Source: JBAZWE01 sp041658605 (GTDB lineage Bacteria; Actinomycetota; Thermoleophilia; BMS3ABIN01). From it: 64,000 nt of DNA. Positions 1 to 9,254 of the stretch are shown one piece after another. The notes beneath the pieces were generated by a model. It ran no database searches. It was not told where the DNA came from and saw nothing but the letters and a program-made list of their open reading frames with translations. Position 1 is the stretch's first letter; every line of letters starts with the position of its first letter. Where the stretch lies: contig JBAZZU010000006.1 of NCBI GenBank assembly GCA_041658605.1, positions 16,530 to 80,529 of the forward strand. The letters run 5' to 3'. The position numbers and the translations under genes were made by a program.

Positions 1-1521
1 GCGGCTTTCACGGATGACCGTGACTTTTATCTGGCCCGGATAATCAAGCTGCTTCTCGATCTCCTTGGCGATCTCGCGGGAAAGCAGCGAGGCGTCGTCG
101 TCGTTGATCTCGGTCGGCTTGACCATCACCCGGATCTCGCGTCCGGCCTGCATCACGTAGCACTTCTCAACGCCCTTCTTGCTGACGGCGATGCTCTCCA
201 GTGACTCCAGCCTCTTGATATAGCTCTCAAGACTGTCCCGCCTGGCGCCTGGACGGGCGGCGCTGACCGCGTCAGCAGCCTGCACCAGCACGGCTTCCAC
301 AGTCTGTGGCTCGATGTCGGAGTGATGGGCTTCGATGGCATGCGTGATCGCCGGCGCTTCCTTGTTCTTCTTGGCCAGACTGGCGCCGATAGCGGCGTGC
401 GTTCCCTCGATCGTATGATCGACCGCTTTACCGATATCGTGCAGCAGGCCCGCGCGGCGCACCATCTTGACGTTCGCGCCGAGCTCGGCGGCCATTATAC
501 CGGCGAGGTGGCTTACTTCCAGAGAATGGGCCAGAACGTTCTGGCCGTAACTCGTCCTGTATTTGAGCCTGCCCAGCAGCTTAACCAGGTTCTCGGGCAA
601 CCCGTGGATATTAGTGTCCAGTGTCGCCTGCTCGCCTGCTTCCAGAATGGTTTTTTCAACCTCGGCCTGAGCCTGTTTGTAAGTGTCTTCGATGCGTGCC
701 GGATGAATCCGGCCGTCCGAAAGGAGCTTGGTGAGTGTAAGCCTGGCGATCTCGCGCTTGACGCCGTCAAAACCGCTGAGAACCACGGCCTCGGGTGTGT
801 CATCAATGATGACGTCGATGCCGCTGATGTTCTCCAGGGCCCTGATATTACGGCCCTCGCGGCCGATGATGCGGCCTTTCATCTCATCCGACGGCAGTGG
901 CACGACCGAGACGGTTGTTTCCGCCGCGTGATTGGCCGCGGTACGCTGGATGCTGAGAGAGAGGATATTGCGCGCCCTGCGATCGGACTCACGCCTGGAT
1001 TCCTCTTCGATGCTGCGGATCATTTTGGCCATGTCGTGCCTGGCCTCTTCTTCGACCTGCTTGAGCAGCAGTTCCTTAGCCTGGGCGCTGGTAAGTTCTG
1101 ATACACGCTCGAGCTGGCGGCGCTGCTCCTCGAGTGACTGACTGAGCTCTTCTGCCATCTTCTTGCTGTTTACCTCACGGTCCTGAAGCGACTGTTCCCG
1201 GCGCTGGATGTCCTTGTCACGCTCGGAAAGGTTCTTTTCCTTGTCATCCAGGCGCTGCTCGCCCTTGAGGACTTCAGCACGCCTGATCTTCAGCTCGTCC
1301 TCCGCTACCTCTCGAAGCTTCTGCACTTCTTCGCGCGCGTCGACCTGCGCAGTGCGGCGCAGGGTCTCGATATCCTTGACGGCATCTGCACGCAACTTCG
1401 CTGCTTCAGTCTCTGCTGAACTGATCTGCGCTTCCGCGATCTTCTTGCGGGCATAAAAACCTATAACAAAAAATACGACCGCTGACACGACTGCCGCCAG
1501 AACGGCGAACAATATATTCAT
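1..1521 (-). CDS. rny: Ribonuclease Y (C-terminal end cut by window edge)
   Basis: Membrane-anchored endoribonuclease that starts bulk mRNA decay. The frame is open from the ATG at 1521 (preceded by GGAGCAGGT) to the left edge, 507 codons. The N-terminus is one hydrophobic helix (about residues 3-21), followed by a long Lys/Glu/Ala-rich coiled coil. A KH segment reads RIIGREGRNIRALENISGI, and the HD phosphohydrolase motif reads LLHDIGKAV (around 430-450 on the plus strand). The last visible residues, IKVTVIRESR, match the family's extreme C-terminus, so only a few residues are missing. RNase J is also in this window, so the organism carries both main Gram-positive-type decay nucleases. Identity is near certain. 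Confidence 0.96.
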   Translation of the reverse strand, partial: MNILFAVLAAVVSAVVFFVIGFYARKKIAEAQISSAETEAAKLRADAVKDIETLRRTAQVDAREEVQKLREVAEDELKIRRAEVLKGEQRLDDKEKNLSERDKDIQRREQSLQDREVNSKKMAEELSQSLEEQRRQLERVSELTSAQAKELLLKQVEEEARHDMAKMIRSIEEESRRESDRRARNILSLSIQRTAANHAAETTVSVVPLPSDEMKGRIIGREGRNIRALENISGIDVIIDDTPEAVVLSGFDGVKREIARLTLTKLLSDGRIHPARIEDTYKQAQAEVEKTILEAGEQATLDTNIHGLPENLVKLLGRLKYRTSYGQNVLAHSLEVSHLAGIMAAELGANVKMVRRAGLLHDIGKAVDHTIEGTHAAIGASLAKKNKEAPAITHAIEAHHSDIEPQTVEAVLVQAADAVSAARPGARRDSLESYIKRLESLESIAVSKKGVEKCYVMQAGREIRVMVKPTEINDDDASLLSREIAKEIEKQLDYPGQIKVTVIRESR

Positions 1522-1914
1522 ACCTGCTCCAATCTCCATAAGCGGTTCCATGGCCGGGAAACCAGCCAGATAACCGCAATCCGTTAACTTTCTCTGCACT
1601 TAAAAACGCAAAAAGCCGAGCATCCGCTCGGCACATTGGCATTCCTGCAAGGCGCGTTCCGTATCACTGATTTTTCCAGCGACCTGACGCCGGGAAATTA
1701 TTATTAGTGAATCCCTGTTTCTGTTTCACTAAGCCCGATGGCTGTTACTTTTATTGCCAATGCCTTGAAGAACAATTAAATCGAAATGACTATCGATCTA
1801 TCGATGTGTGAGCAGATAATTAGAACGCTCTAATTCTAGCTGCCGGAAGACGGAGATGTCAATGAAAACAGCGGCCTGCAGGAGGTATGCCCGCCAATCA
1901 CCGCACAATAGACA

Positions 1915-1942
1915 AAAGAGGCGCACCCGGGTGCGCCTCTTT
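1915..1942 (-). terminator. Intrinsic terminator after recA
   Basis: A perfect inverted repeat, AAAGAGGCGCAC / GTGCGCCTCTTT, with a four-base CCGG apex, lies 50 bp past the recA stop codon. On the minus strand it runs into TTTTGTC. It is symmetrical enough to work in both directions, but no plus-strand gene precedes it. Confidence 0.85.
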
Positions 1943-1990
1943 ATCGGTAATCCTGCACTTATTCAGCGGCACATCATCTGCCGATTCCAG

Positions 1991-3052
1991 TTAAACCTGT
2001 ACTTTTGCAGCTTTTTCTTCGCTTTCCTCGGCCATCTCTTCGATAGTCTGCGTAATCGTAACACCAGCCGCATGAAGGATCTCAGCCAGTATTGTCTTCG
2101 CAAGCTCAGGGTTTTCCTTAAGGAAGGCCTTGGAGTTATTGCGGCCCTGCCCCAGTCGCTCATCGCCATAGGAGAAATAAGCCCCGCTTTTGTCGACAAT
2201 TCCATGAGCGACGCCCATATCGAGGATATTCCCTTCCTGGGAGATGCCCTCGCCATACATGATGTCGAACTCAGCCTGGCGGAACGGCGGCGCCATCTTG
2301 TTCTTGACTACTTTTGCGCGTACCCGGTTGCCGATGGCCTGGGTGCCTTCCTTGAGCGTTTCTATGCGACGCAGATCCAGCCGCACCGAGGCGTAGAACT
2401 TGAGCGCCTTGCCGCCGGGAGTGACCTCGGGATTACCGAACATGACGCCTATCTTCTCGCGCAGCTGGTTCGTGAATATGGCGACCGTGCCGGTTTTATT
2501 GAGGGTGCCTGCGAGTTTCCGCAGAGCCTGTGACATCAGACGCGCCTGAAGGCCCATGTGGGAGTCGCCCATCTCACCCTCAATCTCAGCTTTAGGTGTG
2601 AGGGCGGCCACCGAGTCGATGGCGACGATATCGAGAGCACCGCTCCGGATAAGCATCTCCGCGATCTCAAGAGCCTGTTCGCCGTAATCCGGCTGGGATA
2701 CCAGCAGATCGTCGACATTGACCCCGATCCTGCGTGCATAGGCTGGATCCATGGCGTGTTCAGCGTCGATGAACGCGCAGATGCCGCCGCGTTTCTGTGC
2801 CTGGGCGATCATGTGATAAACCATGGTTGTCTTTCCGGAGGCCTCCGGACCGAATATTTCGATAACCCGGCCCCGCGGTACACCTCCTACCCCCAGAGCG
2901 ATATCAAGTGCCAGCGAACCGGTGGGAATAACTCCTACCTGAACCCCGGCGCAATCATCACCCATCCTCATTATGGACCCCTTGCCGAACTGACGTTCGA
3001 TCTGGCTCACTGCTGCTTCCAAAGCCTTGTCTTTCTCCACTTCTTCCTCCAA
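1991..3052 (-). CDS. recA: Recombinase RecA
   Basis: DNA strand-exchange ATPase for homologous recombination and LexA co-protease activity. 353 residues, normal length. Visible landmarks are the N-terminal ERQFGKGSIMRMG, Walker A GPEASGKTT (about residues 68-76), the LIDA/DAEHAMDP region, and loop L2 with TNQLREKIGVMFGNPE. The C-terminus is acidic (EEMAEESEEK), as is typical. The start codon directly abuts the thpR stop (3053), so the two are translationally coupled in one minus-strand unit. No intein or insertion is present. Confidence 0.98.
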   Translation of the reverse strand: MEEEVEKDKALEAAVSQIERQFGKGSIMRMGDDCAGVQVGVIPTGSLALDIALGVGGVPRGRVIEIFGPEASGKTTMVYHMIAQAQKRGGICAFIDAEHAMDPAYARRIGVNVDDLLVSQPDYGEQALEIAEMLIRSGALDIVAIDSVAALTPKAEIEGEMGDSHMGLQARLMSQALRKLAGTLNKTGTVAIFTNQLREKIGVMFGNPEVTPGGKALKFYASVRLDLRRIETLKEGTQAIGNRVRAKVVKNKMAPPFRQAEFDIMYGEGISQEGNILDMGVAHGIVDKSGAYFSYGDERLGQGRNNSKAFLKENPELAKTILAEILHAAGVTITQTIEEMAEESEEKAAKVQV

Positions 3053-3703
3053 TCAGTTCAGTTGGACCGATCTCAGGGCCACGTGTTCGGCCCCGTTTGC
3101 TTTCAGAATGCTATTATACAGGGTGATCCGGACGGCTGTAAATTTTACCGGCGCGGGATGGATCTCAGACAGCTCCAGATGCGTTCTGCCCCGGGCCCGG
3201 GCAATGGTGACGTGAGGAAAAAAGGGTCTCTTTTCCCTCCTGTAATGCGCTTTTTCCTCCAACCCTGCCACCAGCTCGTCATGGATTGCCTTGATGCGGC
3301 CTGCCGGCTCATCGATCTCCGCTGCAATCACTCGCGGACCCCTGCCACGCGGCAGCCCAATGATATCAGCGGCAGTCGCTTCAATAACGCTCCGATCGCT
3401 GATAGCCTCAAGGAGATCAAGGGATATATCCCGTTCCCTCTCCCCCATCTGGCCAAGGAATATGAGGGTAACGTGAAGCTGCTCCGCAGGCGTTAGCCTC
3501 AGAATCCTTTCTGTTGACAGGAATTCCTGCTGCCAGGAGACAAGCTCTTTGACAGCATTTTCCGGTATGTCAACCGCAAAAAACAGGCGGAATGAAGGCT
3601 CCCGCTGGCCTCCACGGCCTTCAGAACGATGGCTCCGGCCCTCAGCGTAGCGTTCGCCGCGCCCCTGCCTTCTGGAAGCTCTGGCTGGATAATCCCTAGT
3701 CAT
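3053..3703 (-). CDS. thpR: RNA 2',3'-cyclic phosphodiesterase (2H family, ThpR/LigT)
   Basis: A 216-residue two-histidine phosphoesterase that opens 2',3'-cyclic phosphates on RNA ends. Both signature motifs are present: HVTLIFLG (about residue 78) and HVTIARARG (about residue 165). The first roughly 35 residues form a basic, Arg/Gly-rich stretch (ASRRQGRGERYAEGRS) before the fold starts at FRLFFAVDIPE. This is either a genuine RNA-binding extension or the result of an upstream start call. The gene overlaps the 3' end of the MazF-like toxin gene by 8 bp and is immediately followed by recA. Pairing of thpR with recA is common in Actinobacteria and Firmicutes. Confidence 0.9.
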   Translation of the reverse strand: MTRDYPARASRRQGRGERYAEGRSHRSEGRGGQREPSFRLFFAVDIPENAVKELVSWQQEFLSTERILRLTPAEQLHVTLIFLGQMGERERDISLDLLEAISDRSVIEATAADIIGLPRGRGPRVIAAEIDEPAGRIKAIHDELVAGLEEKAHYRREKRPFFPHVTIARARGRTHLELSEIHPAPVKFTAVRITLYNSILKANGAEHVALRSVQLN

Positions 3704-4112
3704 ACCTCGGCAATCCGATACTTACGCGCAGCGCCTCGTCCACCTGTTTCATCGCTTCAGGCGGCATTTTTGCGATCTTTTCTCCGAGCTGTTTTCTGTC
3801 CAGAGTCAGGATCCGGTTCAACCGCACGACTCCTTTTTTTTGAAGAAGCCTGTCCGGCACGGAGACATTGACCGGATAGGGACGCGTACTGAGACTTGAA
3901 GTAATACAGGCTACGATTAACGTTGAAGAAAACTCATTACCTGTATTATTCTGTATTATCAAAACCGGCCGGATGCATTTCCTGGCGTCTCCGGCTGATT
4001 CATTCAATCTTGCCGAATAGATATCCCCCCTTCTGATACTGCCGGGATATTGCGTGCCGCCCACAGTTCCTGACGATTTCTTATTATTGTCCACAGGCCC
4101 TGTTTCTACCAT
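3696..4112 (-). CDS. mazF: MazF/PemK-family toxin endoribonuclease
   Basis: A 138-residue type II toxin predicted to cut mRNA. The beta-barrel signature RRGDIYSARLN is followed by RPVLIIQNNTGNEFSSTLIVACITS and then VNVSVP. A DRKQLGEKIAKMP helix follows VVRLNRILTLD, the usual MazF order. The first 25 residues precede the RRGDIY motif and are not conserved in the family, so the true start may lie further in. It overlaps its antitoxin gene by 7 bp and the downstream thpR by 8 bp. This places a toxin-antitoxin pair at the head of the thpR-recA transcription unit. Confidence 0.9.
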   Translation of the reverse strand: MVETGPVDNNKKSSGTVGGTQYPGSIRRGDIYSARLNESAGDARKCIRPVLIIQNNTGNEFSSTLIVACITSSLSTRPYPVNVSVPDRLLQKKGVVRLNRILTLDRKQLGEKIAKMPPEAMKQVDEALRVSIGLPRYD

Positions 4113-4336
4113 TCCGGCCAGCGATCACAGGAATCCTCAGGCGCCCGGGATGATTCCTCCGCCATTTCAATGTAACCCTCGGCCAACAGGCGCTCCTCTT
4201 CACTGGCAAAATATGAGGATACCGCCTCACAGACGAGGTCGCTTCGCGTTCGCCCGGCCTTCCGTGCTTTTATATCAAGCTCAGCAAGCAGGTTCTCTGG
4301 AATCGTTATGGATGTTCTGGCTTTGCGTCTCGGCAT
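4106..4336 (-). CDS. mazE: MazE-like ribbon-helix-helix antitoxin
   Basis: A 76-residue antitoxin. The N-terminus RTSITIPENLLAELD is a CopG/MetJ-type ribbon-helix-helix DNA-binding segment. GRTRSDLVCEAVSSYF forms the second helix, and the acidic tail (EEERLLAEGYIEMAEESS, ending in DRWPEW) should wrap the toxin. It lies directly upstream of mazF with a 7-bp overlap. Autoregulation is expected, and a TCATAC/GTATGA inverted repeat sits just upstream of its start. Confidence 0.85.
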   Translation of the reverse strand: MPRRKARTSITIPENLLAELDIKARKAGRTRSDLVCEAVSSYFASEEERLLAEGYIEMAEESSRAPEDSCDRWPEW

Positions 4337-4342
4337 AATGTG

Positions 4343-4371
4343 TCATACTTTCTGTATTATTATTCGTATGA
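4343..4371. promoter_or_regulatory. Candidate autoregulatory operator of the mazEF-like pair
   Basis: TCATAC at 4343-4348 and GTATGA at 4366-4371 form a spaced 6-bp inverted repeat just upstream of the antitoxin start (4336), in an AT-rich stretch suitable for a promoter. Ribbon-helix-helix antitoxins usually repress their own promoters through such repeats. The function is inferred. Confidence 0.4.
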
Positions 4372-4451
4372 TATATCATGACCATCCGGCTGTCAAGCAT
4401 AAATCTTCGCCGGCATCTGGCTTCATGATTTTCCATTGCCGGCCACATTAA

Positions 4452-4488
4452 ACAAAAAAACAGGGCGGCTGCTGCGGCCACCCTGTTC
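4452..4488 (-). terminator. Intrinsic terminator after the histidine kinase
   Basis: On the minus strand ACAGGGTGGC pairs with GCCGCCCTGT, followed by TTTTTTTGTTT. It ends the histidine kinase transcript 26 bp after the stop codon and insulates the mazEF/thpR/recA unit. Confidence 0.85.
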
Positions 4489-4513
4489 ATATATCGTTAC
4501 TCTGAATGCGGAT

Positions 4514-6304
4514 CTAATTCTTAGCTTCTAGCAGCTCCCTCAGCGTCAGCAGCAGGTTTGGCAGCACATACGGTTTCTGCATGAACCGGTAGCCTTTCTC
4601 CTGCACAAACCTCCAGTCGGCGATCACATCCGTATATCCGCTGACAAGCAATACGGGCAGGCCAGGCTTGTATGAATGCAGATGCTCGACCAGCTTCACA
4701 CCATTTTCACCAGGAAGCGCCACGTCACTGAAAATGAGCTCGAATTCGCCCTTCTCCCTCGCAAAGACATCAAAAGCTGCACTTGCGTCGCCTGCGCCCA
4801 CTACAACATATCCGTTCTTCTCAAGCAATTTCTCGGTCAGCTTTCTGACAGCCTCATCGTCCTCGACAAGTAATATCTTCTCTCCATGGCCCCTGAGGTC
4901 ATCAGTATTGATATCCGCTGTTTCCGGCAATACCTTTTCCCTGGTGACCGGAAAGAACAGCTGGAAGGTAGATCCCTCTCCAGGCGAGCTGGTTACATCC
5001 ACCCAGCCATCGTGCTGCACGACGACACCATAAGTAACCGACAGACCCAGACCAACGCTATGACCGAATTTACCGGATGTGGTGAAAAACGGTTCGAATA
5101 TCCTCTCCCTGGTCTTCTCATCCATGCCTGTGCCGGTATCTGTTACTGAAAGACAGCAGAACTCACCCGGGTAAGAACCCGGGTGTGAATTTGCGTAATC
5201 GTGATCTATTTTCATATTCTCAGTCTTCACCAGTAAATTACCGCCATCCGGCATCGCCGTTTTTGCGTTTTTTACCAGATTCATTATGGATTGCTCGATG
5301 TTCAGGCCATTGCCGTTGACTATCGACATGCCATCGACGAACTCAGTGGAGACCGTGACACCCTCTCCGGCGATCTGGTCGATCCTGCCTATAAGGTTCC
5401 CTACCAGATTATTGATATCCAGCGGCATCATGTCCGCCGGATGGTACTGGCTGAACATGAGTAACTGGCCCGTCAGATCTGTAGCCTGATTGACGGCGAT
5501 TCGTATTTCGTCAAGATAATCCTGCAGCACGCTTCCGGCGGGAGCCTCTGCCATGGCCATTTCCTGGTAACCCCTGATCGTCGTCAGGTTATTATTGAAA
5601 TCATGCGCGATGCCGCCGGCCATGTTGCCGACGCTTTCCATCCTCTGTGTCTGAAGCAGCTGCGTTTCCATCTCCTTCTGCCTGGTGATGTCCCGCATCA
5701 TGCCCCAGTAAGAGATGATGACCCCATCGTTATCACGAACCACTCTAGCGGAAACAGACATGATCACTTTCTCGCCGGATTTTTTGCGCATGAAGATTTC
5801 GCAGTCCTTCAGATAACCTTGCGATTCTATCTGCTTCCTGTATTTTTCACGATCAACCGGTGAGTAATAAAGTTCCTGCGCGAGGTCGATATTTTTCAGC
5901 TCGTCCACCGAGGAATATCCGAGTATTTCCGCTCCGGCAGGATTGATGTCAAGAAACCTGCCTGACGGGGATGAGATAAATACTATGTCCTTGGAGGATT
6001 CGAAAAGCCTGCGATATTTGTCTTCACTCTTCTGTATCGAAAGCTTTGATTTCTTGTATTTCGCCAATGATCGCTCTAAACGGCTAGCATAAACAGCCAG
6101 GCCTCCGAGCAGGAGCAGAGTCATCAAGCCCGTAAAAAATCCGACAATCAGGTGCTCTTCATCGAAGTACTCGATTTCCGGATGCATTATCTTGTCGACG
6201 AGCGCCCCGACATTGGTCATAAAGAATACAACAACCAGAAATATGAACAGCCGCGGAAGAATTTTGCCTGCGCTTGTGGCAGATTCAATCCTTGAAGTTT
6301 CCAT
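4514..6304 (-). CDS. Membrane hybrid sensor histidine kinase (PAS-HisKA-HATPase-REC)
   Basis: 596 residues. Two transmembrane helices (about 15-33 and 52-71) flank a short extracytoplasmic loop. They are followed by a PAS domain (about 90-205), a dimerisation helix with the phospho-accepting histidine in GGIAHDFNN (about 235), an HATPase_c domain (DTGTGMD and GLGLSVTYGVV), and a C-terminal receiver domain whose phospho-Asp lies in FSDVALPGENG. There is no DNA-binding output domain, so phosphate must pass to another protein. It is monocistronic, with AAAGGACC ahead of the ATG and a terminator behind. The stimulus is unknown. Confidence 0.92.
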   Translation of the reverse strand: METSRIESATSAGKILPRLFIFLVVVFFMTNVGALVDKIMHPEIEYFDEEHLIVGFFTGLMTLLLLGGLAVYASRLERSLAKYKKSKLSIQKSEDKYRRLFESSKDIVFISSPSGRFLDINPAGAEILGYSSVDELKNIDLAQELYYSPVDREKYRKQIESQGYLKDCEIFMRKKSGEKVIMSVSARVVRDNDGVIISYWGMMRDITRQKEMETQLLQTQRMESVGNMAGGIAHDFNNNLTTIRGYQEMAMAEAPAGSVLQDYLDEIRIAVNQATDLTGQLLMFSQYHPADMMPLDINNLVGNLIGRIDQIAGEGVTVSTEFVDGMSIVNGNGLNIEQSIMNLVKNAKTAMPDGGNLLVKTENMKIDHDYANSHPGSYPGEFCCLSVTDTGTGMDEKTRERIFEPFFTTSGKFGHSVGLGLSVTYGVVVQHDGWVDVTSSPGEGSTFQLFFPVTREKVLPETADINTDDLRGHGEKILLVEDDEAVRKLTEKLLEKNGYVVVGAGDASAAFDVFAREKGEFELIFSDVALPGENGVKLVEHLHSYKPGLPVLLVSGYTDVIADWRFVQEKGYRFMQKPYVLPNLLLTLRELLEAKN

Positions 6305-6435
6305 CGTGGTCCTTTCGCCCTGTATTAATCACCCGGAAAGTATTTGATGGAGGAAGTGCGCCCCCTTTACGTTCCTTTCGGCCATATGCCGTTTTCCCCT
6401 GAGTGTATGGGCGTTTACAGACAGAAGCTGAAAGA

Positions 6436-7056
6436 TCATGTCATCAGCCTGGCTGTTATCTCGGCTACATGCCTTCCCTGGAATCTCGCGCCCTCCAGCT
6501 CGTTTTCGCTCGGCAGACGTTCCCCGGTTCCGCCGGCGATAGTTGAGGCTCCGTATGGCGAACAACCAGTTATCTCATCAATACGCTTCTGCCCCGTGAA
6601 GGTGTATGGCAGACCGACGATTATCATCCCGTGATGCAGTAATGTCGTGTGGAAGTTCAGGATGGTCGATTCCTGTCCTCCATGCTGGGTCGCGGTGCTT
6701 GTGAAAACGCTGCCCACCTTGTCGACCAGGCCGCTTTCACTCCAGATATGCCCCGTGGCGTCGAGGAACTGGCGCATCTGCCCGCACATGTTCCCAAAAC
6801 GGGTCGGTGTCCCGAATATGATGGCGTCAGCCTTCGTGAGTTCATCGATATCGCTGATCGTGCATACGGGGGTATCGGAGATCGCCTTCTGTGCTTCGAG
6901 AGCGCCCATTTTTTCCAGCACTTCCCGGGGAAGTGTTTCCGGCACACGGCGCATTTCCACGTCGGCGCCTTCGACCTCTCCTGCTCCCTCGGCTACTGCC
7001 TGGGCCATCAGGTGAACGTGGCCATATAACGAGTAATAAACGATGGATATCTTCAT
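6436..7056 (-). CDS. wrbA: WrbA-type NAD(P)H:quinone oxidoreductase (flavodoxin fold)
   Basis: A 206-residue FMN protein expected to reduce quinones by two electrons, an antioxidant role. The flavodoxin fold starts at KISIVYYSLYGHVHLMAQAV. The family motif GTPTRFGNMCGQMRQFLD and the TATQHGGQE loop are clear. GLPYTFTGQ and CSPYGASTIAG complete the WrbA signature. GTGAGG precedes the ATG at a usual distance. It stands alone between the kinase and the L,D-transpeptidase. Confidence 0.93.
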   Translation of the reverse strand: MKISIVYYSLYGHVHLMAQAVAEGAGEVEGADVEMRRVPETLPREVLEKMGALEAQKAISDTPVCTISDIDELTKADAIIFGTPTRFGNMCGQMRQFLDATGHIWSESGLVDKVGSVFTSTATQHGGQESTILNFHTTLLHHGMIIVGLPYTFTGQKRIDEITGCSPYGASTIAGGTGERLPSENELEGARFQGRHVAEITARLMT

Positions 7057-7280
7057 GTCCTCACCCTTCCATTCACATAAGTAATCTCTTTATTTGTAAG
7101 TACCTCAAGGCGGGTGAATGGAAACATTTCCAGAGTTATCCCGAGACGGTATCGCGTGTATAAATATCTAACGACGGGTTTCAGTTAAGGAGTCAGTCCG
7201 GTAATACGTGGCGGGTCGATACTTTCCGTTCCGGTCAGGACATGAGCGCCGCGGCCGACGCTGAAATGTTTGCGGTGCGG

Positions 7281-7316
7281 GAAAAAGAAACCGCCCCATG
7301 CACATGGGGCGGTTTT
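7281..7316 (-). terminator. Intrinsic terminator after the L,D-transpeptidase
   Basis: AAACCGCCCCATG / CATGGGGCGGTTT is a perfect stem. On the minus strand it continues into TTTCTTTTTC, about 40 bp past the transpeptidase stop. Confidence 0.88.
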
Positions 7317-7355
7317 AAGAAGTCAGCTCAGCGCCCTGGGCGCCATTCCTGCCCG

Positions 7356-9116
7356 TTAGTAATGGACAGATACTCTCATGCCGACACCGACGGCCTGGAA
7401 TACCCAGGCGGCTGCTCCCATCGGCAGGTTCACGCACCCGTGTGATACGGCGCGGCCGAAATTGTTATGCCAGTTCGCGCCATGGATCGAATAGGACCCT
7501 GTGAACCATAGTACATATGGCACCGCGGGAGCATAGTAAGGTTCGGCGGCTCCCGGCGCGCTCCGCATGTCCGCGGCTATCTGTTTGGAATATACGAAGT
7601 ACTGTCCCGTCGGCGTTTCGTAGCCCGGCTTGCCACTTGATACCAGCGTTGAATATATGGGTTGATTAGTCTGGGAGAAACGCCGTTCTTCATATTCATA
7701 TACGACTACCCCGATGACTGTCAGTGTCTGGCTGGAGAGGTTGATGTCAACCCACTGGACACCCATATTGAAGAATCTTGGTATGAAGTTACTGGCGCCG
7801 ACGACCTTGGATGATGACCAGTTCCAGTTGCCGCGGCCATTCGTCCAGGCGAGGCGCGTATCGAAGCTGATGCCGGCGGGATCGAAAACCCACAGTCCGG
7901 CGGTAGAGCTGCCGTAGTCGTAGAGTATTCCCATCTCTGTCTTGCCGTCGTTGTTGAAATCACCGGGCGTGAGCTTTGACGATGCCCAGTTCCAGTTGCC
8001 GCGGCCGTTTGCCCAGGCCTGACGTGGATTAAAACCGGTGCCCGCGGCTTCGAAGACCCAAAGGCCCGAAGTCGAGTTGCCGTAATCGTAAAGGATGCCA
8101 ACGTCCGAATTTCCATCGCCATTGAAATCGCCTGCGGCTATCTTGGAACAGGACCAGTCCCAGTTGCCGCGGCCGTTGGTCCAGGCGAGGCGCTGGTTGA
8201 AACCGGTTCCGGCTGCCTCGAAAACCCAGAGGCCGGCGGTTGTGTTGCCGTAGTCGTACAGGATGCCGACATCATCGTTTCCGTCGGCGTTGAAATCTCC
8301 CGTGGCTATCTTCGACGATGCCCAGTCCCAGTTGCCGCGGCCGTTGGCCCAGGCGAGGCGAGGGCTGAAACCGGTGCCGGCCGCCTCGAAGACCCAGAGG
8401 CCGGAGGTGGAATTTCCGTAGTCGTAAAGGATGCCGATATCCGTCTTTCCATCACCGTTGAAGTCACCCGAGGACATCTTTGACGAAGCCCAGTCCCAGT
8501 TGCCGCGTCCGTTGGTCCAGGCGAGGCGAGGGCTGAAACCGGTGCCGGCCGCCTCGAAGACCCAGAGACCGGAGGTAGAGTTTCCGTAGTCATAAAGGAT
8601 GCCCATGTCCGTCCTGCCGTCGGCATTGAAATCACCGGGGGCCATCTTTGTCCTGGACCAGTCCCAGTTACCGGCGCCGTTGGTCCATGCCATGCGGGAT
8701 GTGAAGCCTGACCCTGACGGATCGAATATCCAAAGCCCTGACGTTGTATTGCCGTAATCATAAAGCACACCGACCTCGGCCATGCTGTCAGCATTCGTGT
8801 CAATGCTCTCTGTGGTGGAAGGCGCGGTTGCGATAACTGGAACATCACCGGTCTCAGGCGCATAGGTGTCGGAGGCGGCGCTGCTTTCTTCTTCCGTCGG
8901 ATCACCGGCGGCAGCAGGTTCGATGGGTACAGTTTGTGCGGTTACTGCTTGCGTGAGATGGGTGCTCACACCTGCCTTTTCGGCGGCGAGGCCGTCTTCG
9001 CCGTATACGGCGCCGGCCGCATTGGCTTTCGCGGAAAAAATACCTGAGACCATGCCTGAGAGAATCAGGCCACAGACAACCAGCATCACAAACGGCTTAC
9101 ACGGATTTCTTTTCAT
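7356..9116 (-). CDS. Secreted L,D-transpeptidase with six FG-GAP/VCBS-like repeats
   Basis: About 586 residues from the ATG at 9116, which has AGGAAG in front; an in-frame ATG at 9155 lacks a ribosome site. Signal peptide: MKRNPCKPF then a hydrophobic core ending in KANA. A Thr/Ser/Pro/Glu linker follows. Then come six tandem 56-residue units (coding about 7800-8790), each with ILYDYGN, GLWVFEAAG, NGRGNW and a calcium-type DFNGDGKTD loop. The C-terminal YkuD domain has HGANW and the catalytic SHGCVNL. The YkuD domain makes 3-3 peptidoglycan cross-links. The repeats probably form a surface beta-propeller for binding wall polymer or ligand. Repeat identity at DNA level is very high, which suggests recent expansion. 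Confidence 0.9.
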   Translation of the reverse strand: MKRNPCKPFVMLVVCGLILSGMVSGIFSAKANAAGAVYGEDGLAAEKAGVSTHLTQAVTAQTVPIEPAAAGDPTEEESSAASDTYAPETGDVPVIATAPSTTESIDTNADSMAEVGVLYDYGNTTSGLWIFDPSGSGFTSRMAWTNGAGNWDWSRTKMAPGDFNADGRTDMGILYDYGNSTSGLWVFEAAGTGFSPRLAWTNGRGNWDWASSKMSSGDFNGDGKTDIGILYDYGNSTSGLWVFEAAGTGFSPRLAWANGRGNWDWASSKIATGDFNADGNDDVGILYDYGNTTAGLWVFEAAGTGFNQRLAWTNGRGNWDWSCSKIAAGDFNGDGNSDVGILYDYGNSTSGLWVFEAAGTGFNPRQAWANGRGNWNWASSKLTPGDFNNDGKTEMGILYDYGSSTAGLWVFDPAGISFDTRLAWTNGRGNWNWSSSKVVGASNFIPRFFNMGVQWVDINLSSQTLTVIGVVVYEYEERRFSQTNQPIYSTLVSSGKPGYETPTGQYFVYSKQIAADMRSAPGAAEPYYAPAVPYVLWFTGSYSIHGANWHNNFGRAVSHGCVNLPMGAAAWVFQAVGVGMRVSVHY

Positions 9117-9254
9117 TTTCTTCCTATCTGAAATCGATTTATGGCGGGGCTGCATGAAGGCGTTACCTGTAAAACCAGAAATGTATTCTATAAACAGTCA
9201 GGCATTGATTCAATAATCAGGCTGTAATCCCTGCATGACCCGGGGTTCTGACCA

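Noticed and set aside
322..1101. Long plus-strand frame (259 codons) at the left end
   Set aside because: It lies entirely antisense to RNase Y, whose motifs are clear; the plus-strand translation has no recognisable domain.
1856..2533. Plus-strand frame of 225 codons over recA
   Set aside because: Shadow of recA; composition mirrors the reverse complement.
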